DNA of 64,000 nt from DATCJA01 sp963814955 (GCA_963814955.1 CAWFEX010000008.1:806001-870000), one strand, 5' to 3'. Counted from the first letter of the stretch, positions 1 through 9,377 are shown. Numbers and translations: made by a program. The notes: generated from the letters alone by a model not told the origin.

Positions 1-1213
1 TGCGGTTGGCGTTGAGCACGTGAAAGAGAGGCAGGAACGCGCCTGCCGGCGGCTGCCGGACATCATGCGTCATCGAGGCGATCAGCCGTACGTCAGGCAC
101 CTCCGATTCGCCGCGAGGTGGAGCGCCCCGATTTTTTTCCAGGGCCGCATGAAGCGCCTGCTGGAGGTCGACCGGCAGCTCATGAACCGCGTCGAGAAAC
201 ACCGTACCGCCCGAGGCAAGTTCGAATCGGCTCGCGATGAAGGACCTTTCCGCCTTGTGTGAAGTGGCAGCGTCGGAGATCGCGTGTCGATGCTGAGTGT
301 TCAGCTCGGGACAGCTCACGAATATGAACGCGCCCGCGCGCCCGGACGCGTCGTGCACCGCGCGAGCCACGGCCTCCTTGCCAGACCCGGCAGGACCTGT
401 CAGCAGAAGAGGCTCGTTCGAACTGGCCTGGCGCGCGATGGCATCGCGCAGCGCTCGAACAACGGGACTGCCACCGAGCAAGGGCCCTTCCACGCGATGG
501 CGCGCCTCGTTGAGCAGCGCTTGCGCCACGCGCAGTTCGCGCTCGAGCGCCGCGGTTCGCTCCGCGACCCTGGCCTCGAGCGACATGTTGGCCTCCTGAA
601 GCGCGGCAGAGGCGAGCCGTTCCTGCGCATAGAGTTTGGCATTGTGGATCGCGCTCGCAATCTGGTTGGCGACGATTGACACCAGATCGCGTTCATGCTG
701 GCCAAACGAGCGCAGCACGGGACTTTCAATCGAGAACACGCCGATGAGGTCGTCGCGCATTAAAAGCGGAATGGCGATTTGACTTTCCGCGTTGGGCAGC
801 CCGGGCACCGGGATCGTCTGGCCAAGCTGCGATTGTCGGCCCGAACGTTCCATTTCGCGCCGCTGGGCCGCCGCGTACGCACGCTGCTGCCCCAGGTTGT
901 TGACGTGCATCATTCGACGCTTCTGCGCCACCATTCCGATCACGCCCGTTCCCACCTGCGCGCACCCGCCGATCGCCTGGTTCTCGTAGCCCCTGCTGGC
1001 GATGACTCTCAGCGTTCTGTTATCCGGCTCGAGCAGGAGAATGCTGGCGTGGTGAAACTCGAACAACTCGTCCATCGTGCGCAACACCGCATCGCAGATT
1101 TCGTCGAGATCGAGCGTGGAATTGATATCGGCGGACACGCGCTGCAGGATCTGGACCTCGGCGGTCTTCCGGGCAAGGTCCGCGGCTTCTTTGCTCGAAT
1201 CCTGGTTCACCAT
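1..1213 (-). CDS. GAF domain/AAA+ sigma-54-activator-like regulator (3' end outside window)
   Basis: The reading frame runs leftward out of the window, so about 404 N-terminal residues are visible. They show a GAF sensor domain (about 25-170), a helical linker, and an AAA+ domain of the NtrC/NorR type with Walker A GPAGSGKE near residue 271 and the segment GGTVFLDAV near 332. Family activators have GGTLFLDE at the latter position, so the Walker B glutamate is replaced by alanine. The GAFTGA loop that contacts sigma-54 is not found between the two motifs. The protein may therefore be a degenerate or non-sigma-54 regulator. ATG at 1213 was chosen; GTG at 1255 is an alternative. It lies downstream of two flavin-binding-fold genes on the same strand. 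Confidence 0.75.
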   Translation of the reverse strand, partial: MVNQDSSKEAADLARKTAEVQILQRVSADINSTLDLDEICDAVLRTMDELFEFHHASILLLEPDNRTLRVIASRGYENQAIGGCAQVGTGVIGMVAQKRRMMHVNNLGQQRAYAAAQRREMERSGRQSQLGQTIPVPGLPNAESQIAIPLLMRDDLIGVFSIESPVLRSFGQHERDLVSIVANQIASAIHNAKLYAQERLASAALQEANMSLEARVAERTAALERELRVAQALLNEARHRVEGPLLGGSPVVRALRDAIARQASSNEPLLLTGPAGSGKEAVARAVHDASGRAGAFIFVSCPELNTQHRHAISDAATSHKAERSFIASRFELASGGTVFLDAVHELPVDLQQALHAALEKNRGAPPRGESEVPDVRLIASMTHDVRQPPAGAFLPLFHVLNANR

Positions 1214-1276
1214 TCGGTGCGCGATCTCCCGAGGCGTAGTACAAACGTGAATCACCCACGCCGCGCCGGCCGGCCT

Positions 1277-1732
1277 TCAATCGTTCGCCGAGGCTCTGGT
1301 ATCGGCTGGCGATGGGGCCCATGCAGGGTACTGCACCCGCTCCACTGAGAGCACCCGGTAGATATCGGCGGCACGGAGCTTGAAAATGCCGGACATCCCG
1401 GTCATCGACGCGATGGCCTCAATCTGCATGTCCATCGCATCGAAGATCGGGCCTTCGGTCTCGGACCGCTGAAATTCGAGCTGCAGCTCCCAGTGTGCGC
1501 TTCCTGGCATATCGAAGACACATACAAAGGCCCGAGGATTCTCGCGAACGTTGCGGATCGTTTTGGAGAAGAACTGAAACGAGAGCGCCGCATGCGTCTC
1601 GTCCACGTAGTAGACCTGTGAGATGACCGTGGTGTTCGGTTTCCCGTCCGCGGAGCAGGTCACCATGACTCCTGGTGTCCCGCTCTCGAGCACAGGACGT
1701 ATCTCGGGTGGAAGGCGGGTCAGCGGCGTCAC
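1277..1732 (-). CDS. Pyridoxamine 5'-phosphate oxidase-like FMN-binding protein
   Basis: This is a 151-residue protein of the pyridoxamine-phosphate-oxidase split-barrel family. The N-terminal half has the typical pattern of a short helix followed by strands (GTPGVMVTCSADGKPNTT, then VYYVDETHAALSFQF and a KTIRNVRENP segment that usually lines the flavin phosphate). The GTG start at 1732 overlaps the TGA of the upstream gene as GTGA, which argues for translational coupling. Family members bind FMN, F420 or haem, and the substrate cannot be read from the sequence. The gene lies between a second split-barrel protein and a GAF regulator, so a redox or stress role is an inference only. Confidence 0.7.
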   Translation of the reverse strand: MTPLTRLPPEIRPVLESGTPGVMVTCSADGKPNTTVISQVYYVDETHAALSFQFFSKTIRNVRENPRAFVCVFDMPGSAHWELQLEFQRSETEGPIFDAMDMQIEAIASMTGMSGIFKLRAADIYRVLSVERVQYPAWAPSPADTRASAND

Positions 1733-2211
1733 TGCTCCACCGGCGGAATGAGTCGCGTCCCCGCACCCGGACCCGGCGTCTGCAAATAGACTTCCGACAC
1801 CTCGAAATCGACAGCCAATGCCGGTGGCGAGACGAACGCATTTATGAGGTCGTCCGCTTGAATGTGGAAGATCGGTTTCACGCTCTTCACAAAACGTCGG
1901 CGAATGCGATTCACCGTCTCGACGTCGTCTGGAAGCGTCTGACGATGGCGTAGGTAGCGCCCCTTGAACTGATAGGTCTCGTGCGACGGGAACGCCTCGA
2001 CGGTAACGGCCACTTCGCCATTGTGCTGGAGCGATTCGACGAGCCGATGCGTGAACTCGGCTGGAATGAAGACCGTCATCGTCCGTTGATCCGAGTCGAG
2101 GCGCCACCCTGACACGCGATTGCCGAAAGGGACAAGATTGCGATCGCGGGTGCCGGCAAACGCCAGGTTGGCGTGCTGTTCCAAGAAGCGGACGATTTTT
2201 CCGGGAATCAA
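1729..2211 (-). CDS. Pyridoxamine 5'-phosphate oxidase-like split-barrel protein
   Basis: This 160-residue protein begins with a short helix and the strand LAFAGTRDRNLVPFGNRV, as in flavin-reductase-type split barrels. HETYQFKGRYL follows in the middle, where related proteins build the barrel. The only plausible start is TTG at 2211, because no ATG or GTG precedes the conserved beginning. The TGA overlaps the GTG of the next gene, which encodes a second protein of the same fold, so the two may form a heteromer or act in sequence. The start is divergent from the cupin gene to the right. Confidence 0.65.
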   Translation of the reverse strand: MIPGKIVRFLEQHANLAFAGTRDRNLVPFGNRVSGWRLDSDQRTMTVFIPAEFTHRLVESLQHNGEVAVTVEAFPSHETYQFKGRYLRHRQTLPDDVETVNRIRRRFVKSVKPIFHIQADDLINAFVSPPALAVDFEVSEVYLQTPGPGAGTRLIPPVEQ

Positions 2212-2332
2212 GATGTCTCAGGCTATGAAATCTGTTCGTCGAGGGTCAAGCGGAGCCCATGGACGCGAGGGAACCGTTGTCGCCCTGCCTGAGTTTGCAT
2301 CTACCGATCTTTCGGAAAGAGAATCGACACCC

Positions 2333-2842
2333 ATGACGCAGTCACTTCCCAGAGTGCTAGGGCCGAAGGAAGGCGTGGCCGGGTTCCTCGGCAGCATCGG
2401 CGTGAGGTTTCTCATTAACGGAGAGGATTCCGGCGGTGGATTCTCGCTCGTTGAACATCCGATGTCCGCGCACGCGCTCGGCGCTCCGCTGCATCGGCAC
2501 TCCCGGGAAGATGAGTACAGCTACGTCGTGGAAGGGCGCGTCGGGGCGCTGCTGGGTGACCAGGTCGTCGTCGGCAGTCCAGGCGATCTGATTTTCAAAC
2601 CACGAAACCAATGGCATACGTTCTGGAACGCCGGCGACGAGCCTGCGCGTCTCCTCGAAATCATTTCACCCGCAGGCTTCGAGCAGTATTTTGCCGAACT
2701 GGTCGCGTTGGGCGGATCCACCAAGGCAGAACGCGCGACGTTAGCCGCACTCGCGCAACGTTACGGCCTCGAGGTGGATGCGGCCAGCATCCCTGAACTG
2801 ACGAAGCGGTTTGGCTTGAGGTTTCCCGGCGAGCCTGTGTAG
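2333..2842 (+). CDS. Cupin-domain protein
   Basis: This is a 169-residue single-domain cupin. Motif 1 (HRHSREDEYSYVVEG) supplies the H-x-H-x4-E-x6-G pattern of metal ligands. Motif 2 (GDLIFKPRNQWHTFWNAG) supplies the G-x5-P-x4-H-x3-N pattern, so all four usual metal ligands are present. A 65-residue C-terminal helical tail follows the barrel. The open frame extends 71 codons upstream, but the ATG at 2333 sits just before the first conserved segment. Cupins of this type are small enzymes or ligand sensors, and no substrate is indicated. A strong hairpin follows the stop codon. Confidence 0.8.
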   Translation: MTQSLPRVLGPKEGVAGFLGSIGVRFLINGEDSGGGFSLVEHPMSAHALGAPLHRHSREDEYSYVVEGRVGALLGDQVVVGSPGDLIFKPRNQWHTFWNAGDEPARLLEIISPAGFEQYFAELVALGGSTKAERATLAALAQRYGLEVDAASIPELTKRFGLRFPGEPV

Positions 2843-2856
2843 CGCGGCCGTCGATT

Positions 2857-2895
2857 CCCTTCACGAGACGACGTGGCACGTCGTCTCGTGAAGGG
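2857..2895. terminator. Bidirectional terminator hairpin
   Basis: There is a perfect inverted repeat with 18-base arms at 2857-2874 and 2878-2895 and a 3-base loop. It lies between the convergent cupin and OmpA-family genes. No U-tract is obvious, but the position and stability fit a shared terminator. Confidence 0.75.
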
Positions 2896-2909
2896 TGTGT
2901 GTTGCGTTA

Positions 2910-4559
2910 CTATCTCTCCGGTCGAAGGGTCTCGACCCGCCCGTTCGTTCCGATCGGCTCGCCCGACACGACCAGTTCGACGCGACGATTCTGCTGTCGC
3001 CCTTCCGGCGTTCCGTTCGTGGCCACGGGACGGCTTTCCCCGAATCCGGCGGTGCCGACGGTCTCTGGAGCAATACCCTGCTCGATGAGGAACGCACGAA
3101 CGGATGCCGCCCGCTGTTCGGACAACCGCTGGTTGTAATTGTCAGTACCGATGCTGTCGGCGTGTCCCTCGGCCTCCATCTCCAGTCCCGGATGCGACTG
3201 GATGATGCCGGCGATCCTGGCGAGCTTCTCGCGCGCACCCGGCCTGAGCGTGGCTTTGTTGAAATCAAAGAGTACGTCCGACAGGTTCACGATGAGGCCG
3301 CGGGCCGTTTCGCGGGTCTCGAGGATCACGTTGAGCTGTTCGCGCAGCTGCTCGCGAAGTTCGGCCTTCTCACGCTCGGCGCGCAATGCCTCATCTCGTG
3401 CCGCCTGGGCCTGAGCTTCTGCAGAGGCGCGTGCCGCTTCTGCAGAGGCGCGTGCCGCTTCAGCGGCGGCGCGCTCGCGCTCCGCATCGAGCGTGGCCCG
3501 CTCCGCGTCGGCTTTAGCGCGGTCGGCGGCCATCCTGGCGGCGTCGGCATCCAGCCGTTGACGCTCTGCCGCGAGCCTTGCGGCGTCAGCGCGCGTCCGC
3601 TCGGCCTCGGCCCGCTCGCGCGCGTCTTCTTCCGCACGCGCTCGCGCAAGCGCGTCCGCTTCCCGCTGGGCCGCCAGCGCGCGCTCGCGCGCCTGAAGCT
3701 CCTCTTCCCGCCGCTGCAAGGCGATGATGCGCGCGTCCTCTGCCGTCTGAACCGCCTGCCGCGCGGGCTGCTGCACGGTATTCCCGCCTTTGCGCCGCTC
3801 GCGCGCCAGTTCCGCTTCGCGCAACAGCGCCGCGGCCTTCGCATACGTGTCGGCCGCGTACTCATTGGCGCCGGCCACGCCCGCGAGCGCCACGGCGTTG
3901 CGCGCTTGCGCGAGATCGAGCTGGGTACCAGGTTCCGGCGCCTTCACCTTCAGCGCCGCGTAGTCCTGATTCATGACGTAGGTGCCGCGTTTGAGCAGCT
4001 CGTACTTGGCGTCGATCGTCTCGACCCGGCCGTCGGTTCCGCGCTTCACGGCGTTTTCCATGATGACGACGTCGCTCGGCTGGGTGACCGCAAAGTACGG
4101 CTCCGCCGTCACGATCAAGCCAAAGGCCTGCAGTTCGGTGGTGACGCGCACGCGCCGCTCGTCTTCAATCTGCAGTTCGCCGAGGTTCGTGGCGCGACCC
4201 TCGGGAGTAATGGCCCACATGACATACGTCAGGTACTCGGGTCCGAACTGCGTCGGCGGACCGATCCGATCGAACTCGCCGGTGATCTCGATGTACCCCT
4301 TCTTTCCGCTGACGTCGATTTCGCCGCGGGCCCGCGGCATCAACGAGGTGCCGACCATGTCGAGCTCGGTGTCGCCGCGACGCGGCCGGTAGTTCACAGC
4401 CGCAACGGTGCGACCGACGATCGTCACACGAAAGACGGGCCGTCCTTCTGCATCAGTTGTCACGTTCTGCTGAACGGGATTCGGCGCCGTCTGCGCGAGT
4501 GCGGTTCCGCCGAACAATCCACCTGACACCAACACAGCAGCAACGATTCGGCTGAGCAT
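2910..4559 (-). CDS. OmpA-family outer-membrane protein with long coiled coil
   Basis: This is a 549-residue envelope protein. A signal peptide (about 1-23, ending near TALAQ) is followed by a beta-rich region of about 190 residues. Next comes a charged Ala/Arg/Glu coiled coil (about 290-410), then a C-terminal OmpA peptidoglycan-binding domain. That domain contains VLFDFNKATLRPGA, EGHADSIGTDNYNQRLSEQR and the closing NRRVELVV. The start at 4559 has a GGAGG ribosome site six bases upstream; the longer frame is discarded. The protein probably ties the outer membrane to peptidoglycan. The coiled coil contains an exact 21-bp tandem duplication at 3420-3461 encoding a repeated heptad. The gene is divergent from another outer-membrane gene. 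Confidence 0.85.
   Translation of the reverse strand: MLSRIVAAVLVSGGLFGGTALAQTAPNPVQQNVTTDAEGRPVFRVTIVGRTVAAVNYRPRRGDTELDMVGTSLMPRARGEIDVSGKKGYIEITGEFDRIGPPTQFGPEYLTYVMWAITPEGRATNLGELQIEDERRVRVTTELQAFGLIVTAEPYFAVTQPSDVVIMENAVKRGTDGRVETIDAKYELLKRGTYVMNQDYAALKVKAPEPGTQLDLAQARNAVALAGVAGANEYAADTYAKAAALLREAELARERRKGGNTVQQPARQAVQTAEDARIIALQRREEELQARERALAAQREADALARARAEEDARERAEAERTRADAARLAAERQRLDADAARMAADRAKADAERATLDAERERAAAEAARASAEAARASAEAQAQAARDEALRAEREKAELREQLREQLNVILETRETARGLIVNLSDVLFDFNKATLRPGAREKLARIAGIIQSHPGLEMEAEGHADSIGTDNYNQRLSEQRAASVRAFLIEQGIAPETVGTAGFGESRPVATNGTPEGRQQNRRVELVVSGEPIGTNGRVETLRPER
3420..3461. repeat. Exact 21-bp tandem duplication inside the coiled coil
   Basis: Two adjacent identical 21-bp units (3420-3440 and 3441-3461) encode the repeated peptide AARASAE twice in the coiled coil of the OmpA-family gene. 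The unit is one heptad, so the duplication keeps both frame and coiled-coil register. Confidence 0.8.
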
Positions 4560-4681
4560 AAGAACCTCCGGCACTTTCCCGAGCAAATGTCCCGCCATTG
4601 CCGACCTAAATCCACGTTGTTCGGATGCCTTTTCGTCACACCACTTGTTGACTACAAACGCACAGAATCTCCTCTCTATTA

Positions 4682-4732
4682 CCCGTTTGCGGGAACCGGC
4701 TTCCATCCGCCCGTTTGCGGGAACCAGCTTCC
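4682..4732. repeat. Pair of direct repeats in a divergent promoter region
   Basis: Two 23-bp copies (4682-4704 and 4710-4732) differ at one base and have a 28-bp period. Each starts with the small palindrome CCCGTTTGCGGG. They lie in the 287-bp gap between the OmpA-family and beta-barrel genes and could be paired operator sites. No regulator is identified. Confidence 0.5.
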
Positions 4733-4846
4733 TTCGCCCCGCGGCCTGCACGATTCCCATCACGGATCGGAATGGGCCTTGCACCCACTTATGCCGACCG
4801 ATATGGCCGAGGCGCGCCATCGTTCACGACGCCTGGAGGTAGAACG

Positions 4847-5425
4847 ATGAAGAGGTACTTGATTGCAGCGGCGCTCGCGGTAGCGCTTGTACCGACGCCG
4901 GCTCGAGCCGATTGGCTCTTCACGCCGAGCCTGGGGACTACATTCGGCGCCGACGCAAACGGGAGCGAGCACTTCACGTACGGCGCCGCGCTCGGTTGGA
5001 TGGGCGAAGGCATCTTCGGGTGGGAAGCAGACCTGTCGTTTACGCCGGAGTTCTTCGAAGGCAACGATGACGACTTCGATTTCGACGGCGGGTCGAACGT
5101 CGTGACGGCGATGGGGAACGCGATAATCGGGTTGCCGTTCGGCGGGCAGCGTGATGCAGGATTCCGACCGTATGTAACGGCCGGACTCGGCATGCTTCAG
5201 ACCGAAGCGCGCAACAGCACCGATCTGGTCCGAGTCGACAACAGCGAGTTCGGCTTCAACGTTGGGGCTGGCGCGCTTGGTTTCTTCAGCGACCACGTCG
5301 GCCTCCGCGGCGACGTGCGGTACTTTCGTTCGTTCGTCGATCCGCAGGAAGACAACGAATTCGATTTCGACGTGGGCAGATTCGACTATTGGCGCGCCGC
5401 GGGTGGCATTACGTTCCGCTGGTGA
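4847..5425 (+). CDS. Outer-membrane beta-barrel protein
   Basis: This is a 192-residue exported protein. A signal peptide (MKRYLIAAALAVALVPTPARA) precedes a small outer-membrane barrel of the OmpW/OmpX type. The barrel shows alternating hydrophobic strands (WLFTPSLGTTFG, RPYVTAGLGMLQ, FGFNVGAGALGFF, VGLRGDVRYFR) and ends in aromatic WRAAGGITFRW, the usual insertion signal. Loops are rich in Asp and Asn. The start at 4847 has GGAGGT eight bases upstream; a longer frame from 4715 is rejected because the signal peptide starts here. Function beyond an envelope barrel cannot be assigned. Confidence 0.8.
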   Translation: MKRYLIAAALAVALVPTPARADWLFTPSLGTTFGADANGSEHFTYGAALGWMGEGIFGWEADLSFTPEFFEGNDDDFDFDGGSNVVTAMGNAIIGLPFGGQRDAGFRPYVTAGLGMLQTEARNSTDLVRVDNSEFGFNVGAGALGFFSDHVGLRGDVRYFRSFVDPQEDNEFDFDVGRFDYWRAAGGITFRW

Positions 5426-5452
5426 CCGCCTAGATACTTACCTTCCTCAGTA

Positions 5453-5478
5453 CCGGCGGGTCCTTCGGGACCCGCCGG
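5453..5478. terminator. UUCG-loop terminator hairpin
   Basis: Perfect 11-base arms (5453-5463 and 5468-5478) enclose a TTCG tetraloop, a very stable RNA hairpin. It lies between the convergent beta-barrel and histidine-kinase genes and probably serves the + strand gene, or both. Confidence 0.7.
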
Positions 5479-5549
5479 CTCGGCGGATCCAGACGACCAG
5501 AACCTGGGGTACTTACCTGGCGGCTAGGCTGGAACCGTGACGAGGCGCC

Positions 5550-8217
5550 TCAGCGACCTCGCACAGAGCGGTCGACGGCGGGCTCGTCTTCGTCGGTATT
5601 CGGAGCAGATGGCAGAGATGCAAGCAGCTTCATGATGACTTCGTCATCCACAGGCTTGACGAGGTGTGCGTCGAAGCCAACGTCCTTCGACTTCTGACGA
5701 TCCTCGTCCTGCCCCCACCCCGTCAGCGCCACGAGCAGAAGATCCCGGCCCCACGGCTGTTCCCGAATCCGACGGCACACCTCGTAGCCGTCCACGACCG
5801 GCAGCCCGATGTCGAGCAGAACCGCATCGGGCCGGATCCGTTCGGCAACACTGATTGCCTCGATGCCGTCGTGAGCGACGTGCGTCTCATGGCCGTTCAG
5901 ATTCAACAACGTCGCGAGCCATTCCGCGGCGTCCTCGTTGTCGTCGACGATCAGGATGCGACGCTGCGTCGTGGACGGAGGTCCGGCGGCGGCCTCCCGT
6001 GAGATGGACTCGGGCAGTTCGGCCACACTGGGCAGGCGAACAACGAATTCGCTCCCGCGGCCAAGTCCCTCACTGTGGCCTTCGACCGTACCTCCGTGCA
6101 TCTCCACCAGCGTCTTCACCAGCGTAAGACCGATGCCCAACCCGTCCCGTGAACGCTCCAGCGACGTATCGACCTGCGTGAACATCGCGAACAGCCGGGG
6201 AAGCTGGTCGGCAGCGATGCCGATGCCGTTGTCTCTCACTCTGACAACGGCGTGCGCGGCGTCCTGCTCGACAGTCAGCCACACGTGGCCACCTTTGTCG
6301 GTGAACTTGCACGCGTTGTTCAGGAGGTTCCCGAGGACCTGAGTGAGTCGCATCGGGTCGGCATCGACGTAGAAGGGCTTGAGCGGCAACGTCACCGTCA
6401 GTTCATGGTTCATGGTCTTGTAAAGAGCACGAGTGGCCTCGACCGCATGGTTGATGATGGGGGCCAGTTCGACCCGCTCTTTGCGGAGTTCAATCTTGCC
6501 GCGCGTGATGCGGCTCATGTCGAGCAGGTCGTCCACCAGCCGGACCATCTGGCCGACCTGGCGCTCCAGCATTTCGGACGCCGCGTGGATGGCTTTTCCG
6601 TCGCCGCTCAGGCGTAGCGCTCGAACCGCGTTGCTGATGGGCGCAAGGGGATTGCGCAGCTCGTGCGCCAGCATCGCCACAAACTCGTTCTTGCGGCGGT
6701 CCGCTTCGGACAGATCGGTCGCCACACGCCGCAAGTCGTCCTCAAGCCGCTTCCGCTGCGTCACCTCCTGGCTTACGGTCGCAAGCGCCACCGGACGTCC
6801 GTCGGCGCCCGGCAATGTCAGCACCTTGTACGCCATCCAGCGAGCCTCGCCGGTCTTGAAGTGTCGAAACCGAATCTCGATCTCGCCGTGACCCTTTTCA
6901 AGGACGGACGGAAAGAACTCGTCCATCATGCGTTGCTGGTCTTCGGGGAAGAAGAACGAAAGCAGCGGTGTGCGTCGGGCTTCCTCGACGCTGTCGAGCC
7001 CGACCATCTCCAATCCCGCCCGGTTGACGAAGAACGGGATGCCGTTCAGATCGCACATGCCGATGAAGTCGGTGCTGTTTTCAACGAGCGTGACGAATTT
7101 CTCGCGATCCGCCTCGGCCCGCCGCTGCAACGTGACATCGCGCGCGATCTTTGACGCCCCGACCACGGTACCGGCGGCGTCCTTGATCGGCGAAATCGTG
7201 AGTGAAACGAGGATGCGCTGACCGTCCGATCGTGCACGCTCGGTTTCAAAATGTTCGATCCGTTCGCCCGCCTTCAAGCGGGCAACAATCTCGTCTTCTT
7301 CCGCGATCCGTTCGGGAGGGATGATCAGAGAGATATGGCGGCCAACAGCCTGATCGGAGGTATACCCGAATACATGCTCCGCACCGGCATTCCAGCTCTG
7401 AATGACACCGTCGAGCGACTTGCTGATGATGGCGTCGTCCGAGGATTCGACGATGGATGCGAGCAGACGCGCCGTCAGAAGCTGGTTTGCCTTGTCCTTC
7501 TCCAGACCGCGCTGCACCGTAATGTCTCGGAAGATCAGCACGCATCCGGCAACCTGACCTCTTTCGTCGGTGATCGGGGCGGCGCTGTCATCGATCGGAC
7601 ACTCGCGCGCCGTCCTTCTGAATCAGCACAGTGTGGTTCGCGAGGCCGACGACGACTCCTTCACGAAGGGCTTTGGTTGCCGGATTTTCGACCGGCCGAT
7701 GAGTCTCCTCGTTGACGATTCGAAAAACCGCATCCAGCGGTTGACCGAGGGCATTCCCCAGTGTCCAGCCGGTCAACGACTCGGCAACGGAATTCAGATT
7801 GGTGATGTGGCCTTGCACGTCGGTGGTGATGACGGCGTCGCCAATGCTGCGAAGCGTTACCTGCAACAATTCGTGCCGGTCGTCTGCCCGAGCCCGGGCT
7901 CGGCGCATGGCCTCGCCAAATCCGATGATCAGTGCACATGTGAAAAGATACGCAACCAACCCGACGACATTTGCGATGTTGTCCAGGCGAAGACTGCCTC
8001 GAGGTGGAATGAACAGATACGCACACGCCACGTAGCCGAGGATCGTCACGATCACGGCCAGACGATACCCGCCCACCCACGCTGCAGCGGCAACAGCCCC
8101 GAACAGCGTGACGAGCGGCAGCGTGTCACCCATCAGGGGATCGAGCGCCCAGCGGAGCAGGACGGCCGCCACAACGGCGGCGATGGCTAATGCGTAAGAA
8201 ATAGCCGAGCTTCGCAA
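5550..8217 (-). CDS. Membrane hybrid histidine kinase/response regulator (frameshifted)
   Basis: The order is a DUF4118/KdpD-like membrane region (three to four helices, about 1-110), a PAS domain, two further PAS domains, HisKA with EFVAMLAHELRNPLAPI (phospho-acceptor His), HATPase with NNACKFT, DNGIGI and GLGIGLTLVK, and a C-terminal receiver with VDDNEDAA, acceptor Asp in VLLDIGLP and Lys in VKP. The frame breaks once, within the first PAS domain at about 7602-7612. Skipping one base restores the conserved PIDDSAAPI segment. A sequencing indel is likelier than real inactivation because both sides are well preserved. The N-terminal part starts at TTG 8217. The signal sensed is unknown. Confidence 0.82.
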
Positions 8218-8437
8218 TTCGGTCTCACAGCCGGCATGCTAGCGCAGCCAGCGCCGGTAACTCCAACACCACGGGCGTCGAGTCGTGAATATCAACGTCA
8301 TCGCTTCTCAGGGCTCAGTGGGCATGGCTTGTCCTCGTTGCGAGAGGACAGGTTAATCGGACACGGGGCCGGTGCGGCAATTACTCGCGGCCATGCGCAT
8401 CATATCCACTGGCAGGGGGGTTGCTCAACGAAGGTAT

Positions 8438-9295
8438 ATGAGGGTTTTCCGCCTGGTGAGCGCCGCCGCGATGGTGATGGTGCTCGTTCTACCGCCGACA
8501 GCGGTCAGTGCCCAGCGCGAGAGCGGCCGAGACCGCGACCGGCACCGGGACGGCAACTCAACCGATCGGGCCGGAGTGAAACAACCCCGTGCCGTAAAAC
8601 CCACAGCCGTCAGGGAGGTCGTCATAGGACCGCCGGTAGTCGTGCAACAGCCTATCGTCGCCGGCTGGGCAACACAGGGGGTGCCCGGCGCCACTGGTTT
8701 TGGTTCCGTGCCAGTCCGCACGGGCTTTGGAACGCAGCCAATAAGGACCGGTTTCGAAACGGGATTCGTCCGCACCGGATTCGGGGCTCAGACTCTCACC
8801 CAGATTCCCCCGTCGAACCCGCGACGGGAAAGCTTCCGATCAAAGGGCTTCCACCACGCGAAACAGCGGACCGGAGTGCTCGTTATTGCTTATCCGGTGC
8901 CTTACCCGTACGCGTACCTCCCTGAGTCGGGCTTCACGACATCATCGACCGCGACGTATCTCCCGCCGTTCCCGCAACGACGCAGCGTTCATGGTGTTAC
9001 GGGCGTGTCAGCAGGGCCGTCGACTTACTGGATGGATCTGACGAGCGAGACGGGGCCGGCCAGCGGGTTGAGCTTCAACGTGAAGCCCGCTGCGACCCAG
9101 GTTTACGTGGACGGCAATTATCTCGGCACTGTTCAGGACTTCTCCATCGACAGCGGACCACTCATCGTCGTCCCCGGACACTATCGGTTGGAGTTGCGTT
9201 TGCGCGGATATCGAACGATCGCGCTCGATGTATCCCTTGCGGCCGGTCAGGTCATTCCGTACGAGGGAGAACTGGAACAGCTGCGACCTTTTTAG
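8438..9295 (+). CDS. Exported PEGA-domain protein with RTGFG repeats
   Basis: This is a 285-residue exported protein. It has a signal peptide (about 1-26), a low-complexity basic region, then four near-copies of the peptide RTGF(G/E) around residues 93-117. A linker rich in Pro, Tyr and Ser follows. The C-terminal PEGA domain (about 205-285) contains the FNVKPAATQVYVDGNYLGT opening and a GHYRLELRLRGYRT segment. PEGA domains are common at bacterial surfaces and are thought to bind cell-wall or protein ligands. The ATG at 8438 has GAAGG upstream and starts the signal peptide. A GC hairpin follows the gene. Confidence 0.75.
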   Translation: MRVFRLVSAAAMVMVLVLPPTAVSAQRESGRDRDRHRDGNSTDRAGVKQPRAVKPTAVREVVIGPPVVVQQPIVAGWATQGVPGATGFGSVPVRTGFGTQPIRTGFETGFVRTGFGAQTLTQIPPSNPRRESFRSKGFHHAKQRTGVLVIAYPVPYPYAYLPESGFTTSSTATYLPPFPQRRSVHGVTGVSAGPSTYWMDLTSETGPASGLSFNVKPAATQVYVDGNYLGTVQDFSIDSGPLIVVPGHYRLELRLRGYRTIALDVSLAAGQVIPYEGELEQLRPF

Positions 9296-9347
9296 CGAGC
9301 ACCGCTCGCGTGGCGTTGCAGGCGCTCGAAAACCAGAGGGAATGGGA

Positions 9348-9370
9348 GGGGCCGCCCGGCGGACGGCCCC
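9348..9370. terminator. Terminator hairpin between convergent genes
   Basis: Seven-base GC arms (9348-9354 GGGGCCG and 9364-9370) enclose a nine-base loop. The hairpin lies between the convergent PEGA-domain and Pal-like genes. Confidence 0.5.
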
Positions 9371-9377
9371 GACACCG

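Noticed and set aside
2895..4526. 543-codon open frame on the + strand opposite the OmpA-family gene
   Set aside because: It is an antisense shadow of a high-GC coding region. Its product has a biased Arg/Leu/Gly composition without motifs, and the minus strand gene has a clear signal peptide and OmpA domain.
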